A stretch of 64,000 bases of DNA from NCBI GenBank assembly GCA_030267965.1, contig BRYA01000687.1, positions 1-64,000 on the forward strand. The letters are read 5' to 3'. The stretch is from Triparma columacea. Lineage: Eukaryota; Sar; Bolidophyceae; Parmales; Triparmaceae. A program made the translations under genes and the position numbers. Positions 42,260 through 55,700 of this stretch are shown here, piece by piece. How positions within the stretch are numbered: position 1 is the stretch's first letter; every line of letters begins with the position of its first letter. A model generated the notes under the pieces. That model was given only the letters and a program-made list of their open reading frames with translations, had not been told where the DNA came from and did not search any database.

Positions 42260-42359
42260 GACAGATTTGCCCCAGCACAAGCAAAAACCGGAGAAGACAA
42301 ATTCTCCCTGACCTGCAGAACCTAACAAGTCCCAATTCAAGTTAAATTGATATAAATTG

Positions 42360-43652
42360 ATGGGGAGAGAACAACAGGGAGACAGCGGTGGTAGGGGTAG
42401 GGGTAGGGGAGGGGGAGGGGGCAGGGGAGGAGGAAGGAAAAAGGGAGGCGGAGGTGGTCGGGGCAGGCAGGGGAAGAAAGGAGGTGCTCCTGAGCAAGGT
42501 GAAAGAGGAGAATCGGGCGAACAGGAAGCACGGGGTGGACAGAGTGGCATTCATAGTGGTGAAAGTGGACAGGATCCAACAAATTCGGCAATAAAGACCA
42601 CTCTTTCCCTCGTTGGTCAGGGTCAGGGTCAGCAGCATCAGCAAAGGCGCCAGCAACACCAGAGCAACCCAGAAGAGAGGCCAGTCGGACAGCAGCGACA
42701 ACAGCAAAAACAAAAACAAAAACAACAACAAAAACAACAACAACAACAATCAAAACCAAAGAAACCAAAGAAGAAGAAACCTGTACCGTCGGTCCCCTCG
42801 GTGAAAGTAGTCGTGAGGCACACTACCGCCGAGGCCATTGACGATTTCGAGGGGCTGGTCGACGTGCTGTGTAGGGAGTGCAAGATTTACTTTCTCCCAA
42901 AAAATCGATCCGAGGACGATCCTGCCCCCACGACATCCCCAGAATCCGATCCGAGTGCCAGCATACTATACTTTGTCCCCGCGAAAACTTCCAAGAAGCG
43001 TGGTCCCATCCCCGGGGTCGGCTACTTCATGGTGACCCCGCCGACGTCGTTGATATCGGCCAAGAAATTAAAGGTGTGCAGGTACCAAATGCAGAAGTCC
43101 ATGGTGAACGCTGCTTCAAGCGCCCTAGACGACTTCGTGAAGTCATTGAGCTCCAAGGGGATCAAATTTCAGGTCATCGTTGGAAAGGCCGAGCAGCAGA
43201 GCGGGTGGAAGGAGAAGGAGGGTGGCGGGAAGCCCGACCCTTTCCAAAACACTGTCGAGGATTCGAAAGACTTTCAGGACTTCTTAGCGATGGAAAAGGG
43301 AGATAGCCAAGAAGAGAGTCCATCTTCCCAAGACTCATCCGAGACCATCCCGATGCCCGCCCTCGTGAAGTTCCTTACCGACCGGATGGCAAAGCAGGAG
43401 AGGAAAAAGACGAAATCGAAAGAAAAAGAAATAAGAAAGAAGGCCAAGAAAAACGCCCAACAAAAAAAAGAAGGCAATCAAGGGAAGAAGGGTAAAGATG
43501 GAAAGAAGAACGACAAGGGCAAGAAGAAACCTCCGAAGTCTAAGCCTCCGAAGTCTAAGCCTCCGAAGTCTAAGCCTTCGATAGATTCTTCGCAAAAGAA
43601 ACCCCCGCCGAAACCTCGTATGGTTATAGACCCAAATGCAATGTCTCGATAG
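42360..43652 (+). CDS. Basic RGG-rich protein, possibly UPF3-like
   Basis: A single exon, 430 residues from the ATG at 42360. The N-terminal 75 residues are Arg/Gly-rich (RGRGRGGGGGRGGG), followed by a Gln/Lys run. The only folded-looking part, about 148-265, begins VKVVVRHTTAEAIDDFEGLV and contains GYFMVTPP and ALDDFVKSL, compatible with a Smg4/UPF3 RRM-like domain of the nonsense-mediated decay factor. It is followed by MPALVKFLTDRMAKQERKK and a long Lys tail. Three perfect PPKSK repeats (15-bp CCTCCGAAGTCTAAG units, about 43530-43574) lie near the end. The UPF3 link is weak; RNA binding is likely from composition. Confidence 0.5.
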   Translation: MGREQQGDSGGRGRGRGGGGGRGGGRKKGGGGGRGRQGKKGGAPEQGERGESGEQEARGGQSGIHSGESGQDPTNSAIKTTLSLVGQGQGQQHQQRRQQHQSNPEERPVGQQRQQQKQKQKQQQKQQQQQSKPKKPKKKKPVPSVPSVKVVVRHTTAEAIDDFEGLVDVLCRECKIYFLPKNRSEDDPAPTTSPESDPSASILYFVPAKTSKKRGPIPGVGYFMVTPPTSLISAKKLKVCRYQMQKSMVNAASSALDDFVKSLSSKGIKFQVIVGKAEQQSGWKEKEGGGKPDPFQNTVEDSKDFQDFLAMEKGDSQEESPSSQDSSETIPMPALVKFLTDRMAKQERKKTKSKEKEIRKKAKKNAQQKKEGNQGKKGKDGKKNDKGKKKPPKSKPPKSKPPKSKPSIDSSQKKPPPKPRMVIDPNAMSR

Positions 43653-43791
43653 ATGTCTTAATGAAATGCGAGTACAATTCAGCATTATAAAATGGCTTGT
43701 GTGTCTTTTGCTATATTTCCAGGTAGCACCCCCCCTAACATCCCCAACCCAACCCACCCCCCCCCACCAAACACCCCCCCCCTCTCATCCC

Positions 43792-46700
43792 CTAAAAACC
43801 AAATATGCTCTTCGACCTTTTCTTCCCAGAATCGGTAGAAGCCGCTGAAGTCAGAGGCCTTACTCCCCCCACCAAGGTTCCAACCGTGTCCTCCCCCCCC
43901 CCCCCCACCGTAGGGGCTTGGTAGCCCATCTCCGCCTGTCCTCCCCCTTTCTCGTTGATGTCGCTAAACTGCCTTAACATGAACCTCCACGACTTCAGCT
44001 CCCAACTGTCTCCTTTAGGAGGATCGTGACCCACAGTAGTCTTCATCAAATACATCTTGTTTATGTGCCAGATGCTCCCACTCCTCCCCCCCGCCCCGCT
44101 ATCATTCCAAACGCTTTCATTGACTTGCGACTTGACCACCCAGCTCTTGGGAACGCAACGAACTGAAGTTAGCTTTGGGGGAGTTTCCTTCTTACTGCCT
44201 ACCATGCCCAGCGCCACGAAGGCTTCTCCGGGAGGGATCGGCTCCCAGCAGTAGAAGCTGTTGCTGCCATGCACGACAGACCACACCAGCCTAAATCGGG
44301 CGGGGTGGGGCATAAACCTATCCAAAACGGCGTCAAGCCAGTTGCTGCTTCCGAGCCTCGTCGTTCCCTGATCAGTGACCTCCAAGATAAGGCGCTCTCG
44401 GTTGTCCTTCAGGGGGCTATCATACCCATTCCCGCAGTAATGCCCGACGCATACCAGGGCCTTGTTCTGACGGAAGGTCCTATCAAAGCCTCCCAAGACA
44501 GGCTCCCAGATGGAGGCTTTGGCACGGGACAGGGTTCCCTGCGAAGTCCACACCTTGTCAAACTTCGTGCACCCCTTGGCCTTGATCTTGATGTTGGCGA
44601 GGACAGACTTCGGAATTTCCTTCGGGCCTTGCGAGTAAGCTTGGTTCGCCCCACCCATATGGATGGGTTTCACCTGCAGGTCAGTCAGTGAAACCCTGCT
44701 GGCCTCCATACTGGTGTCCTCCTCCTCTCCATCAAGGATAGCACGCTTGAATTCCGCCAACGTTATGAAGCCATCCTTATCCCCGTCCAACTCCATCATG
44801 ATGTCCTGAACCGTATTGACAGTGCACTTCATTCCGAGCCACTCTAGCCCACCGAAGAGCTCCCCCTGCGACAACCTTCCGTCCTTGTCATAATCGAATG
44901 CGTTAAAGCAATCGTTGATGAACAATTTCTTCTTCATGATGAGCTGATGGATCCTACGCATGGTCACCTTGTGCTGGATCTCGTGATACTGATCCGGGGT
45001 GACGAACAACTTGGCAAGAGCCGTGTTGTCAACCCTAATGTTCTTCCTCCTCCTGTTTGACTTTACCTCCTCGTAAAACCGCTTTCTCATTTCAATGTCA
45101 TTTGGAGACAAAGAGTTGAGCAGCCAAGTCATTTGTCTGCTGTCGAAGTTGAGCTGGCTGTCAACGAAGCGGTAGCACGCCTGCGCCACGCCATCCTGAT
45201 ACTCGCTGCCGCACGTGTAGCCAGCGGTCAGATCAAGGAGGGTCCGGTTGGTGAACAGAACCGCTGTTGTGTCGCCGCCCCAGCCGATCCCACCCCCAAA
45301 GCCGCCAACACCCATCACCTCAGAGTGCATGAACGCGCGGAAACTCTCAGCCTCCACGAGAGAAAGGGCAACGTAGTAGCGACCAGACTGCTCCTTGTTG
45401 TAGCTACCCGTCCTGACCATCTTTGCTAGTTCGGAGAAGGAAACGGTCCCGTCGTGATTCACGTCCACGCGACCGAAAACTTCGCTCAAGAATTGCTCTC
45501 CGTCTACACCATCCACATCGACGTCGCAAGCCCGCAAAACTTCTTTGAGCTCCTCCCTATTCAGGCCACCTGTCTTGGAAACATCGACCATTTCGAAGGC
45601 CTTTCGCAGAGAGTCCTCCTGCTGCTTGGAAAAGGATGCATCCTTGTTGACGAGATCAGCAAGTTCTGTCTTGTTTGGAATCCAAGAAAGGTTGACAATA
45701 ACGTTCTTGAGGCGGCGGTGAGAGCGAAGCCCCCAGCCCGGCACGAAGTAGTTATTGGAAGCGTGAAGGTAAGGAGGGAACTTCAACTGAACCTTTTTCG
45801 AGAAAAGGTCATTCTTGACAGTGAAATCAGAGAGCTGGTAGAATTGCTTGGGAATACCAGAAGTTAGAGAGTTGACATCCCACGGTTGAGGCGTCTCATC
45901 GTCCCGACTGTATTTCTTCTTCCTCGGCTCGCACGGAACCGATTCCTCCTCCTGTTCCTGTTCCTGCTCTTGCTCCTCCTCCTGCTCCTCCTCCTCCTCC
46001 TCTTCTTCTTCCTCCTCCTGAGTCTGCTCCTGGTTTAGACTCATCTCCGCCGCGCTTGCTTCCGCGAGGGCACTCTTCTTGCCCCCACCACCCGTCATCA
46101 TATCTTCCGCATTTATCAACTGCATCAAGAGCTTGTCGCAGATGGCATAATCATCCTCGGTCATCAGATTCTTGTGCTCGTTCACCTCGTTTTTAAGGCG
46201 GGTGGAGAAGAGAGTAGGGTGAGGGATGGAGTTTGGAACGGTGAAGTCGATTCGTTCTACGAACACGTCAATACACCTTTGCACAACCTCAAGGGGAACC
46301 TCCGTTGTCTGTTTTTTCCCCGTCTTATTCGCAAGCATCAGTTGCTTAATCTTGTCAACATCCCCCTGGCTTGCACTTGCCATGCTACCTAATTTGGCAA
46401 GTTCCATCTCTTCCGCCGAGGCCCGATCGGCAGTGGAGGACCGTCGCCTGCGCTCTCCAAAGGCCGCCTTCACCAGACCTTCATGGCCGAGCGTAAGGGT
46501 CGAGAACGCTCGCTTCCTCCAAACATTTCGGAGGCTTTGCTCAGAGAGGACATTGAACTGTAGGTTCTCACTCCGCATGCCGTTCAATACTAACCAGCTT
46601 GCAACGGAAGTAAGGAGAGTCCGATCAGCAGAATCCATGATCTGCGGGATTGCCGCGGACGCTGGAGAGGAGAAGTCGATCTCAAGGAGGTCGTTCCTTG

Positions 46701-49700
46701 GGGCTCCACCGGGCGCAGCGGCGGCGGGGCCGCCCCCAAAGGATGGCGTGGAGACCGTAAAGTCGTCGTCCTTTCCTCCAACATTCACAAGCTTGCGAAC
46801 TTCAGGAATAATCATAAGGATGATACGCTGGCCCTTGCCGATTCCACGCATTCTGAAGGCGCCTTGGGCATAATCCCGGAATGTCATGTCCTTGCCGAGA
46901 GTGACCCAAGCCACCGAGCTACTAGACTGCTTGATGTCCATCCCAGTCGTGTGAACTTGATCGTAAAAAGTAAAGCGGCGGTCAATTGGCACACCAGCTT
47001 GAGACAAGCGGACTGCGACCATGCCCTCCCTGAGGAGAACCATCTTAACATCGTGTTCATCAAGATAGACGACACCATCAAATTTACCGGCATCGAGGCC
47101 GTTGTTGAGAAGGAACTCTGCGACGGCAAGGTTGCTCATCCCTGTGACGAGGGCACCTGTATCGATTAAGACAGATTTGCCCGACTGGATCACCAAGTGC
47201 AGTAGACTCTCCACGTTCCAGTTGTCAGGGACATAGCAGCACCCGCAGATCTTGGGGTCAGTCAGTACAGCCATAATACGGCCGTCACTACCCTCTTCGT
47301 AAGCGCACCTCCCTAGTTCCTCCGGCATCAGCTCCGAAGGGGTTCCACTGAATCCTACCCTTCTTCCAAAGAGCAGGCTTCCTCCAAGTTCCTGGCCGCT
47401 CGCCGAAATTTTGAGGGGAAAGTGCTCCGTGACTTCGGGGAGAATTAGATCGAGATAGTACTGAATCATGTATGGGCTGGATCGGAGCAGCGCAAAAGTT
47501 ACCGTAACGTGCTCCTCGTCGTGGATATCAAGCAGATGCAAGGGCCAAACTTCTTCGGCGTCCTCTGCTTTCGTGAGATCGATCATCTCTTGTTTTTTCT
47601 CCTCCCCCTTCTCAGTCTTGCCCTTGACCTTGGCTCCAGCCGCCACCACCATTTTCTCGTATACTTTCGCAGTCTTCCTCTTCCTATATTCTCCGAACTC
47701 CGTATCTAGGCGTTCTTTCATGTCCTTGATGCACACTTTGTAGTCGGTCAAACGCAAGCCCTCGTACCTGAACGCAAGGATTGTCAATCCAATGACAACG
47801 TCGGGCTGAGAAAATTGAGAAGCCCTGGAGGGTGTGTCTTTTCCAACGAAGGGAACGGCCGACAGCTTCCTCGTTCGGGGCATGGAAGGGTTTGCCTGTA
47901 TCTGCTCAGGGTTGAGGAGCCCAAACGAAACCCTATTAACTCGGGAGAGTAGGAAGGGAAAGAGGCTGTTGAGAAGTTCGTAGCCAAGGTTCACCGTCTT
48001 CATCCCCTCATCATCGAGGGCTACGCTGATTTGCGACGTTCCGCTTTCAGATGCACCGGGACCTCCATTCAGGTAGGTCAGCATGGTCCTGTCGTCGACC
48101 CCCCCTCCGCCAATTTTGAGCTCGCGGATGAACAGTAGCAACCACTCGGCGAGGGCTGGCTTCAGCTTATTGTGATAGAACTCCTTGCGGTCGAGGAGGA
48201 CAACATGGGGGCACTTCTGCAGCGCCTTGGAGGTGATGCCTTGAGAGATTATCTCCTTCAACCTCACGAGCATGTTCTTTGCGGCCATCGAAGCGGTCTC
48301 CATTCCACTCGTCGACTTGAGCTCCGTAGCCGTGGCCGCAAATATGCCATCGAAAATGTGCCACGCAAGCTTCCATCTAATTCCACCTCCCAACAAGTTG
48401 TGAGCCGTAAAGTCCAACGGGATGCGGTCACCGCAAGGCCAATTAAGCTCCGACTTGAGAGGGTGAAGAACGGCGTCAACCTCGTCAACAGCGAGGACGC
48501 CAGTTTTAAACAGCTCAAGGATTCGAGATGCGTAGTAAGTGTCAGAGGCGTCCACCGAAGAGTAACTGAAGGCGTTCTTGAGGGTCTTCCTGAAGAGTCC
48601 GAAGAGCCCCCCGGCAGTCGAGGATTTGTTTTTGCTCGCGGAGCGCTCCAACTCAAGGTTGCGCAGCTGATCGACATAGGCGAGGACAAGGCTCTTGATT
48701 GCCGTAGGAGAAGCAACCACAATGGCCTTCATGCTTCGAGCTTTGTCGAGCTTGGTGAAGAGGGTGGCGTCTATTTTTGAGTACCTGTCGAACTTTAGCT
48801 CAAACACAGGCTTGCGAACGACGGAAGAGAACCTAGACCTAAAAACACTTCTTGTCATCTCAATGAGGGCGTGAGGGACCACATTCACCGTCAAAGTGTT
48901 CCCGTCAGCCAGGAGCAACGCAAGGAGGGGAGCAACGACGGTAGTTTTCCCAACGCCCATCAACATCTGGTGCGCCAGCGACGTCCCACGTTTCAGAGAG
49001 TCCATAAACTTGTCCACCAGGAGAACCTGCGCTTTGCGAAGAATAAGGTCGTGGGAGAACTCGAAGGCGGCATAGACAGGGTTCAGAGAGAACCTGTTGG
49101 GGTCTATCGTCTTCACAAAGTGTCGCTTGGTTGCAACAGCAGAAGCGAGATTATCCGCGGCAGTGATGAGCTCACGGACTTCAAAATGAGGATTTCTCAA
49201 AAGAGACGACAACTTGGACGCCAAATTGAGGCACCGCCTAGTTTGGCCGATTCTAACGCTCAAGAGGGTAGCCATAAGGGTTGAGTTGAGGGCGTCTTCG
49301 ATAGAAATTGCGTCGAGGTAGGGGTTGACTGACGCGATATCGAGCAAGGACGAGGAACTCATAATGGTCGCCACGAGTTGCTCAAATTGAAGCATAGCTT
49401 CCCTCCCGCATCGCTGCGCAAGAACGTACTGGTGGTGCGCGACCTGTGCACCGCCACCACCTCCCGAACCCACCAAATGCGCCTTGCTCACAGTATCCGT
49501 AGCGAGCTTGATGTAGGTGTTCATTTCATTCTGATCCTCCTCAAGGATAGTCCGCAAGTCCCTCATGAGCTGACTGACGGTACTCTTCCCCGTGTGAACT
49601 CCACCCCTCTCAAAGTTCGAACCAAATCCAACGAGAATGTCCTTTGAACCACCGTTCACGTTGGAGGCATACTTTGCGCAGTCCGTCTTTAGGCGTTGTA

Positions 49701-52700
49701 TCGTCCTCTGAGATGCGTGGGAATTCGTCACGGACGTGCTCGGGAGCACGAAGGGAAGGTTGGAGTTCACGATCTCGGTTAAGTTCTCCTTCTGCACGAA
49801 ATTTCGCTGGACCTTTCCCAGGGGTGACACGAGCAGCTCCACAAGCTTATCCTTCTTCACCCTGATACGCTCGAAGCTTGAAACGTCGCAGTTGAACTTA
49901 TCACCGTCAAAAACGGTGACGCGAGGGACGTTCCAGATCCTGTTTCTGCTAAAGAACTCGTCTCTATCAAGGATAGTGAGAGTTCCCTGAATCATAGTTT
50001 CATTGACGAGGCAAGAGGGTAGCTTGATCGCGGTGCTGGAGCGCTGAAAGTAGGCGTGAAGCTGCTCAACAAGGGTCGTGACTGCATCCTTGCCCTTGAA
50101 AACGCTCTTCATCCTATCAAAAGTGCCCTCGTTCTTGAGTTTCGGGAGATCTTGCGATTTTGCGACGTTGGGGTTCTCACTGAGGAGCCTTAGGGCAGAC
50201 ATCATGGTCGACCGCTTCATGTAATCGCTAGGCGGAAGCATGCGGGTCAAAAGACGCGCATAGTTGTGAGGATCGTCACTCGGAAGGATTCGGAGGGGAA
50301 GGGCACCACTGCAAATGTCGTACAAGAGAGGGAAACCTTGTTTTGTTACTGCGTTCAGCTCAATTCCCGTAGAAAGCCAGCCGTTTAGAAGCGCAAGGGC
50401 AGCCGGACCGCCTTGTAACAGCGTCTCTTCTGAAGGCTTGCTGTAGGTGACACCGAAGAACTTCCCCGCCACACCGACGCCTGCGCTGTCGAGTATCGAA
50501 GTGTCCTCAACAGAGTCGAAGTTCTGAATAATTGGATAGTTGTCCACAACGAGGGTGAGCGTTCTGTCCGTGAGGGGGACTGAGGGACTCTGCGACAATT
50601 CCAACTTCCTGACGGCGGTAGTGAAGGTCCGCCTATTTTGAAGCTCAATCACCTCGTGACTGTTGAGCTCACTCGCGTGTTCGGCACTGTCAAAAATTGT
50701 CGACATCAGTGACAATTCCTCCGTACTCGTTAGCCTACAGGAGGCGGAGACATGGTCCCACTTGCGCACATAATCCAGCATTTCCTTCGTAATCGACCAA
50801 GGGGCCTTCATGGTGTCATCAAAGCCGCTGATGACCGCACTGAACTTGAGTCTGCACGCACTGGCGTCGGGGAACGAGTCGTTACCAAGGAAGGCCATCT
50901 GTTCCCAGATCTGCTCCTCCTCTTTGTCCAATTTGTCAGAAACGCAACTCTCAATCATTTTGAACACCCCCTGGTAGTCTCCCGAAATGAAACGAAGAAG
51001 TAATAAGTACAGCGAGGAAGCGAGGGACGGAGTGCTAACGAAACTCTGAGAGGGATGAATCGGGTACAGGTAGAATCGAACTGGCCCTAAGTTGTCGATC
51101 CACTCTTTATTCCGTCTGTCCAAAACCATGACGGAGTTGAGATGGAGACCGTCGTTGTATAGCCTTCGAGGGAGAGCCCCGCTAGGGATGAGAGCGTAAA
51201 GTTCCTCATCATCGTTACTGAGCACCACATAGTGCGGGATGGCGGACCCGAGAAGGTTCTCAACAGCATTCCTTGCCGATGGCGACGTCGTAAGGTAAAG
51301 GCCGTCGTGATCCTGTGAGTATAGGTGAGAACGGAACTTTCCGTGGCTTGTTTCTACTGTTTGCCTGTTGAACCTCATCTTGATGCGAGGCAATTCCACA
51401 AGGTCAATCGACGACGCATCTGTGGGATTTTTGAGTTCGTCGAAAGTCCAAAAGCAGACGTGCGAGAGGTTGTCAAGACGCGAAAACATCAGACCCAGCT
51501 CCTTCAACCCACTCCCGTCTGGGGCAGTCATGACGTTGAGAAGAGTGTGTGTCTCTCCACCACCAGTCCTCGACACAACAGCGTACGCGTCGCTGCTGGC
51601 GCAAAAGCCCGACTTGTCAAGCTTGGAATCTTTCATCATTTTAATTCTCAGATGGTAAATTGACTTGGGGTCTATCGGTTCTCCGATGATGTCGTCATTT
51701 TCTGCTTGCCAGTACCGGTATTGCTCCAGCAGGCAGCTCGGAAGAGTGCCGCTTAAGAACCTTGCAGGAAGGAAAGTCTGCACCCCGAGAGTTGCGCTAA
51801 ACCTCCTGGAGATCACAAGCGAAGGGGTGGGTTGCACCTTAGTCCAAGGCGACCCCGCAGACAGCGAGACGAGCCCATTCACGCGGTCTGGGTAAGGCTC
51901 CCCCCCCACGTCGTGAAGGCACAGCGAAGTGTTGGAAGTGTACTCCAGGATCCTGAAGAACCTCCTCCCATACTCGTGAACGTTGTAGATTTGTATAGTG
52001 GGAGGATGTCTGAACACTACGACCTCTTTGATAGTATGCGCTCCTCCCCCCGAAGCTTCTTCTTTTCCTTCCTCCCGCTTCACGAAGAATCCCGCCATCT
52101 CAACGAATGGGCTCTTGGACTGATCTGAGCCTCTCATCTTGAGCTTGACCCCAGGAAGGAGGAGCTCAATTTTTCCTGCCAGGATATCGGTAATCCATTT
52201 CTCGCCCCCCCTCAGAGAGTTCGAGTAGGTGCGGGTGAATTCCTTGTTGATGGCTCCAGACATTTCATGGTAGAGCCTAACATCAGGAGCCCAAGATTGC
52301 ACATCGAAACGTCTCCCAATCAAACGCCACCAGTAGCGGTTCGTTGTGTGCATCACCTCGGCACAAGCGACGTCGGATATCTTGGAAGACCCGCTATTAG
52401 CATCGGCAAGGAAGGCGTCATTAAAGTCCTCGTTCTTGACAACGCTTTCGTCGAGAAGAGTGAGCTTGTGGTTTTGCAGAGTGAAGTCAGAAACTTGGAG
52501 GTTCAACTCAGTGCCAACCGACTTCGTCGTCGTCTCGAGCATCCACTCAGCGTAGGTCTGGCCAGCTTTGGGTACCCTATAACTCCCATCCCTCAAATTC
52601 TCATTTTCGGTGTCAGGGATGAAACGACCATAGTTGGAAGGGTGAGGGATGACCTGCCAGCTCCTGCTAGAGTGCTTCTTGACATTGTCCTCGGATTCGA

Positions 52701-55700
52701 ATGGCGCAAGTCTCGTGCCGATGTTCGTGGCCACCCTAACGGTCGCCTCGAAGCACTCATTTGCGACGTCCTTATTCTTTTCGATAAAGAAGAGGATCCT
52801 GGAGCGGTGAGTCTGCACAATGTCAAAAACCTCGTTCTGGGGAATCTGTATTGAGGGAGGAGGCTCTGATGGCGAGTGGTCACCCTCCGAATGAGCGTTG
52901 CTATAAAGATCATCATATGATACGGTCACAAAACGATGATTGATGTTGAGGAAGATCTGGGACGCCATAATGGAGCTCACAGCGGTGAAATCAAGGTCAT
53001 CGTACTCATGATTCTTGAAAAGGTATAGAATATGTGCGTGGATAAGGCACGAATCATCTCCATCCGAGATTCCACTTCTTCCTAGCCAAGCCTCAAGGAG
53101 AGGGAAGGCACGGCTATGAAGCATGTCGTGGATGTTCGCATTGAGGGACGTCAACTTTGGGATGTCAATCCCCTCGAGACCTCTAATTCTCTTCATTTCT
53201 CCTGAGTTGAGCCCCATGCTGCTTTTGTAGTTGTGGATCGCAAACTTAATGTACCCCTCGATCCTCACGGCGAGGCGAATAGAGTAGAGGATGAGAGGAC
53301 CCGACGGGCGCTTAGCGTCGTACTTGCCGACGTCCATGTCAAGAGCTCTCTCGAGTATTTTGATGATGGAACTGACTAGAACCTCCGGCGATTTGACAAT
53401 TTCATTGAACAACTTTCCTCCCGGAGTGGAGAGCAGTCCCTCCTTCTCGACCTCGTCGACAATTGGGACGTGGGTTATCTTTCCGGAAAAATCAGCACTC
53501 TTCCACCTGCCAGGCTCGAAGAGGGCTCCGTCAACGATAGATTGCAACGAAGCGCACCTCAAGGCGGAGATCCTCCCGGGATCACCATTTGCGAAGAAAT
53601 CGAGAATCAGAGGAATCCTCATGTAGGGCACTGTAAGGAAGGAAAGGAACTTCTCACTGTCGGGGGGCGAAAGAACCCCGCCGAACGAAGGCAAGTCCTC
53701 GGCCTTCAAATGGAGAATGTCATCCTCGTTGTTGATTTCGATTGGCTTTTTCGATCTCTTTGGATTAGAGGAGCAGCAAGCCACCACGTTAGTAGGATCA
53801 GCAGACGACAACTTATTTCGCTCTACAGAAGACTTTGAGAAGAGGCGCTTGAAGTTTTCGAACCTAGACTTCTTCAAGCCTTCGTACTCGACGAAGGTTT
53901 GCGGGTGATTGTTGAAAGCCTGCACCTTAATCTCTAGCCTCCCCTCCTCACCCTTCTTCTTCTCTGCCGAGGTACTCGCAGACCAATGGAGCGTAGCGTG
54001 GGCAGGAAGGTAAGCCTTCGACTCGGAGCAAGGCGCTGTCCCCGACACAGAATGCTTGAAGTAGAATGCAATGTCTCTGAAACAAACCAGTTCCGGCAGA
54101 AGTTCCATGAGCGATCCGTCCGCACCTGACATAAGCATCGCGACTTGATTCCGGTCAGGCACAGGAAGCGCAAGCCTTATGCACATCTGCGTCGCAAAGG
54201 CAACGTCGCCGTCAGAGGGAGTTGGGGAAATGTCAAAGCTGAAGATGCAGCGGTCAAGACCTCCACCCTTCAACTCAACATGATGCAGGTAATCCAAGCA
54301 GTGACTTCTCAAGGCTGAGAACTTTGAGTCAAATACCGGCAGCTGAGATCCCAGTGTCTCGAAGGACCCAGCAGAAATGCCAAACGGCGCTGTCGGTCCC
54401 TCTGCCTCGCCTGAGTAATGGAGCGAGAACTCCGATGGATCGTCCTCGGCAACTACCCTTGAGATACAGTCAGCAATACAAAGAGCCGACGCAAATGTAG
54501 TCGACCGGCAAGCTTGCAAATTCCTGGAAGTCTGCACAGTAGTAGTGGCCGCTTGATAGATACGGCAGATGCGTTGGATGAGAGTGAGGAGATTGATCTG
54601 AGTCTGTGACGAGGTAGCGACGAGGGTGCAAAGAGCATAGCGAATCACGAAAATGGTACGACATTGCGTTAGGCGGAGGGACTTAGCAATGCAACGCTTC
54701 TTGCCCGTTCTCACCTCCCTCCGCATAGGGGCCGCACGCCAGAAACAAGTTTTGGGATCGAGGGTCGGGAACGGGAGCGTGACGGTGAGGGCATACTGAC
54801 AAGCAGCGGCAGCGATCGCGGCCGAGTTCTTCACTAGCAGCCTCTGCTGGAGGATGATGGAGCAACTGTCGCAGGCCCTGCGCAAAAGACTGGCAGCCAT
54901 TTGGTGGTTGGTGGCGACAGTAACATTGGGAGGCGGAGTAGTTATCACGCTGGGAATCAAGATAGGATCAGGCGTCGAATCCCCCATGAGCTTCTTTTCA
55001 ATGTTCGCAAAATCATCTCTCCTAAATCTCCCGAACCTAGGGCAGCACGCCGAGAACTTCTCTGCGTTGAGGATGTCAGTAGTGTTCTGGGGTATGGTAT
55101 TTGGGGTTGGAGGGGGAGTCGAGGCCGAGGAAAGAGCCGCTTGGAGCGAGCTAAGGAGGGACGTAATCGAATCGAGTTTCTTTGCAACGTCGGCCTCGGT
55201 CATAGCTGAGCGTGACATGTCTGCGGAAGCTGCGGCGTTGGCTAGCGTGCGGAGAGACAGCCTGGAAGCGAAACGCGGACGGGGCTGCGTTAGTGGTTCG
55301 TTATCGCCGTGCTGCTTTGCGTTTCGCCCATACTCACCGAACTATTTTGGAATCTTCTAACTCCATTGACCCTACGGGGATAGATTTTAAGTCTTGCAAC
55401 GCCCTGGTTGCGGCCGCCTCCATTACACGTAGGGAACAGAACTCTGCAGAAGCAGTACCAGGAGTAGGGTCCGTCGCAAAGGCAAGCAAAGCGAGGTGGT
55501 GGTAGGACTGAGCCAAGCGGGGATCCGGAGGAGGCTGGAACTGCGATGAGGGAAGCAATGCGGCAAACCAAGCGACGAGTTCAGGTGTTTTGTTAAAAAA
55601 GAACGGCAACGGTAACATCATCGCTTTGCTCCTCCTTGTGTTGCTCTCTCATTTCTTGTCAATTCTCACCTCCTTCTTGACGTTGGGCGTTTCGAGGTTG

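Noticed and set aside
45133..53838. Many 70-215-codon plus-strand frames inside the giant gene
   Set aside because: All oppose an uninterrupted 11.4-kb coding exon with clear motifs; none shows a domain.
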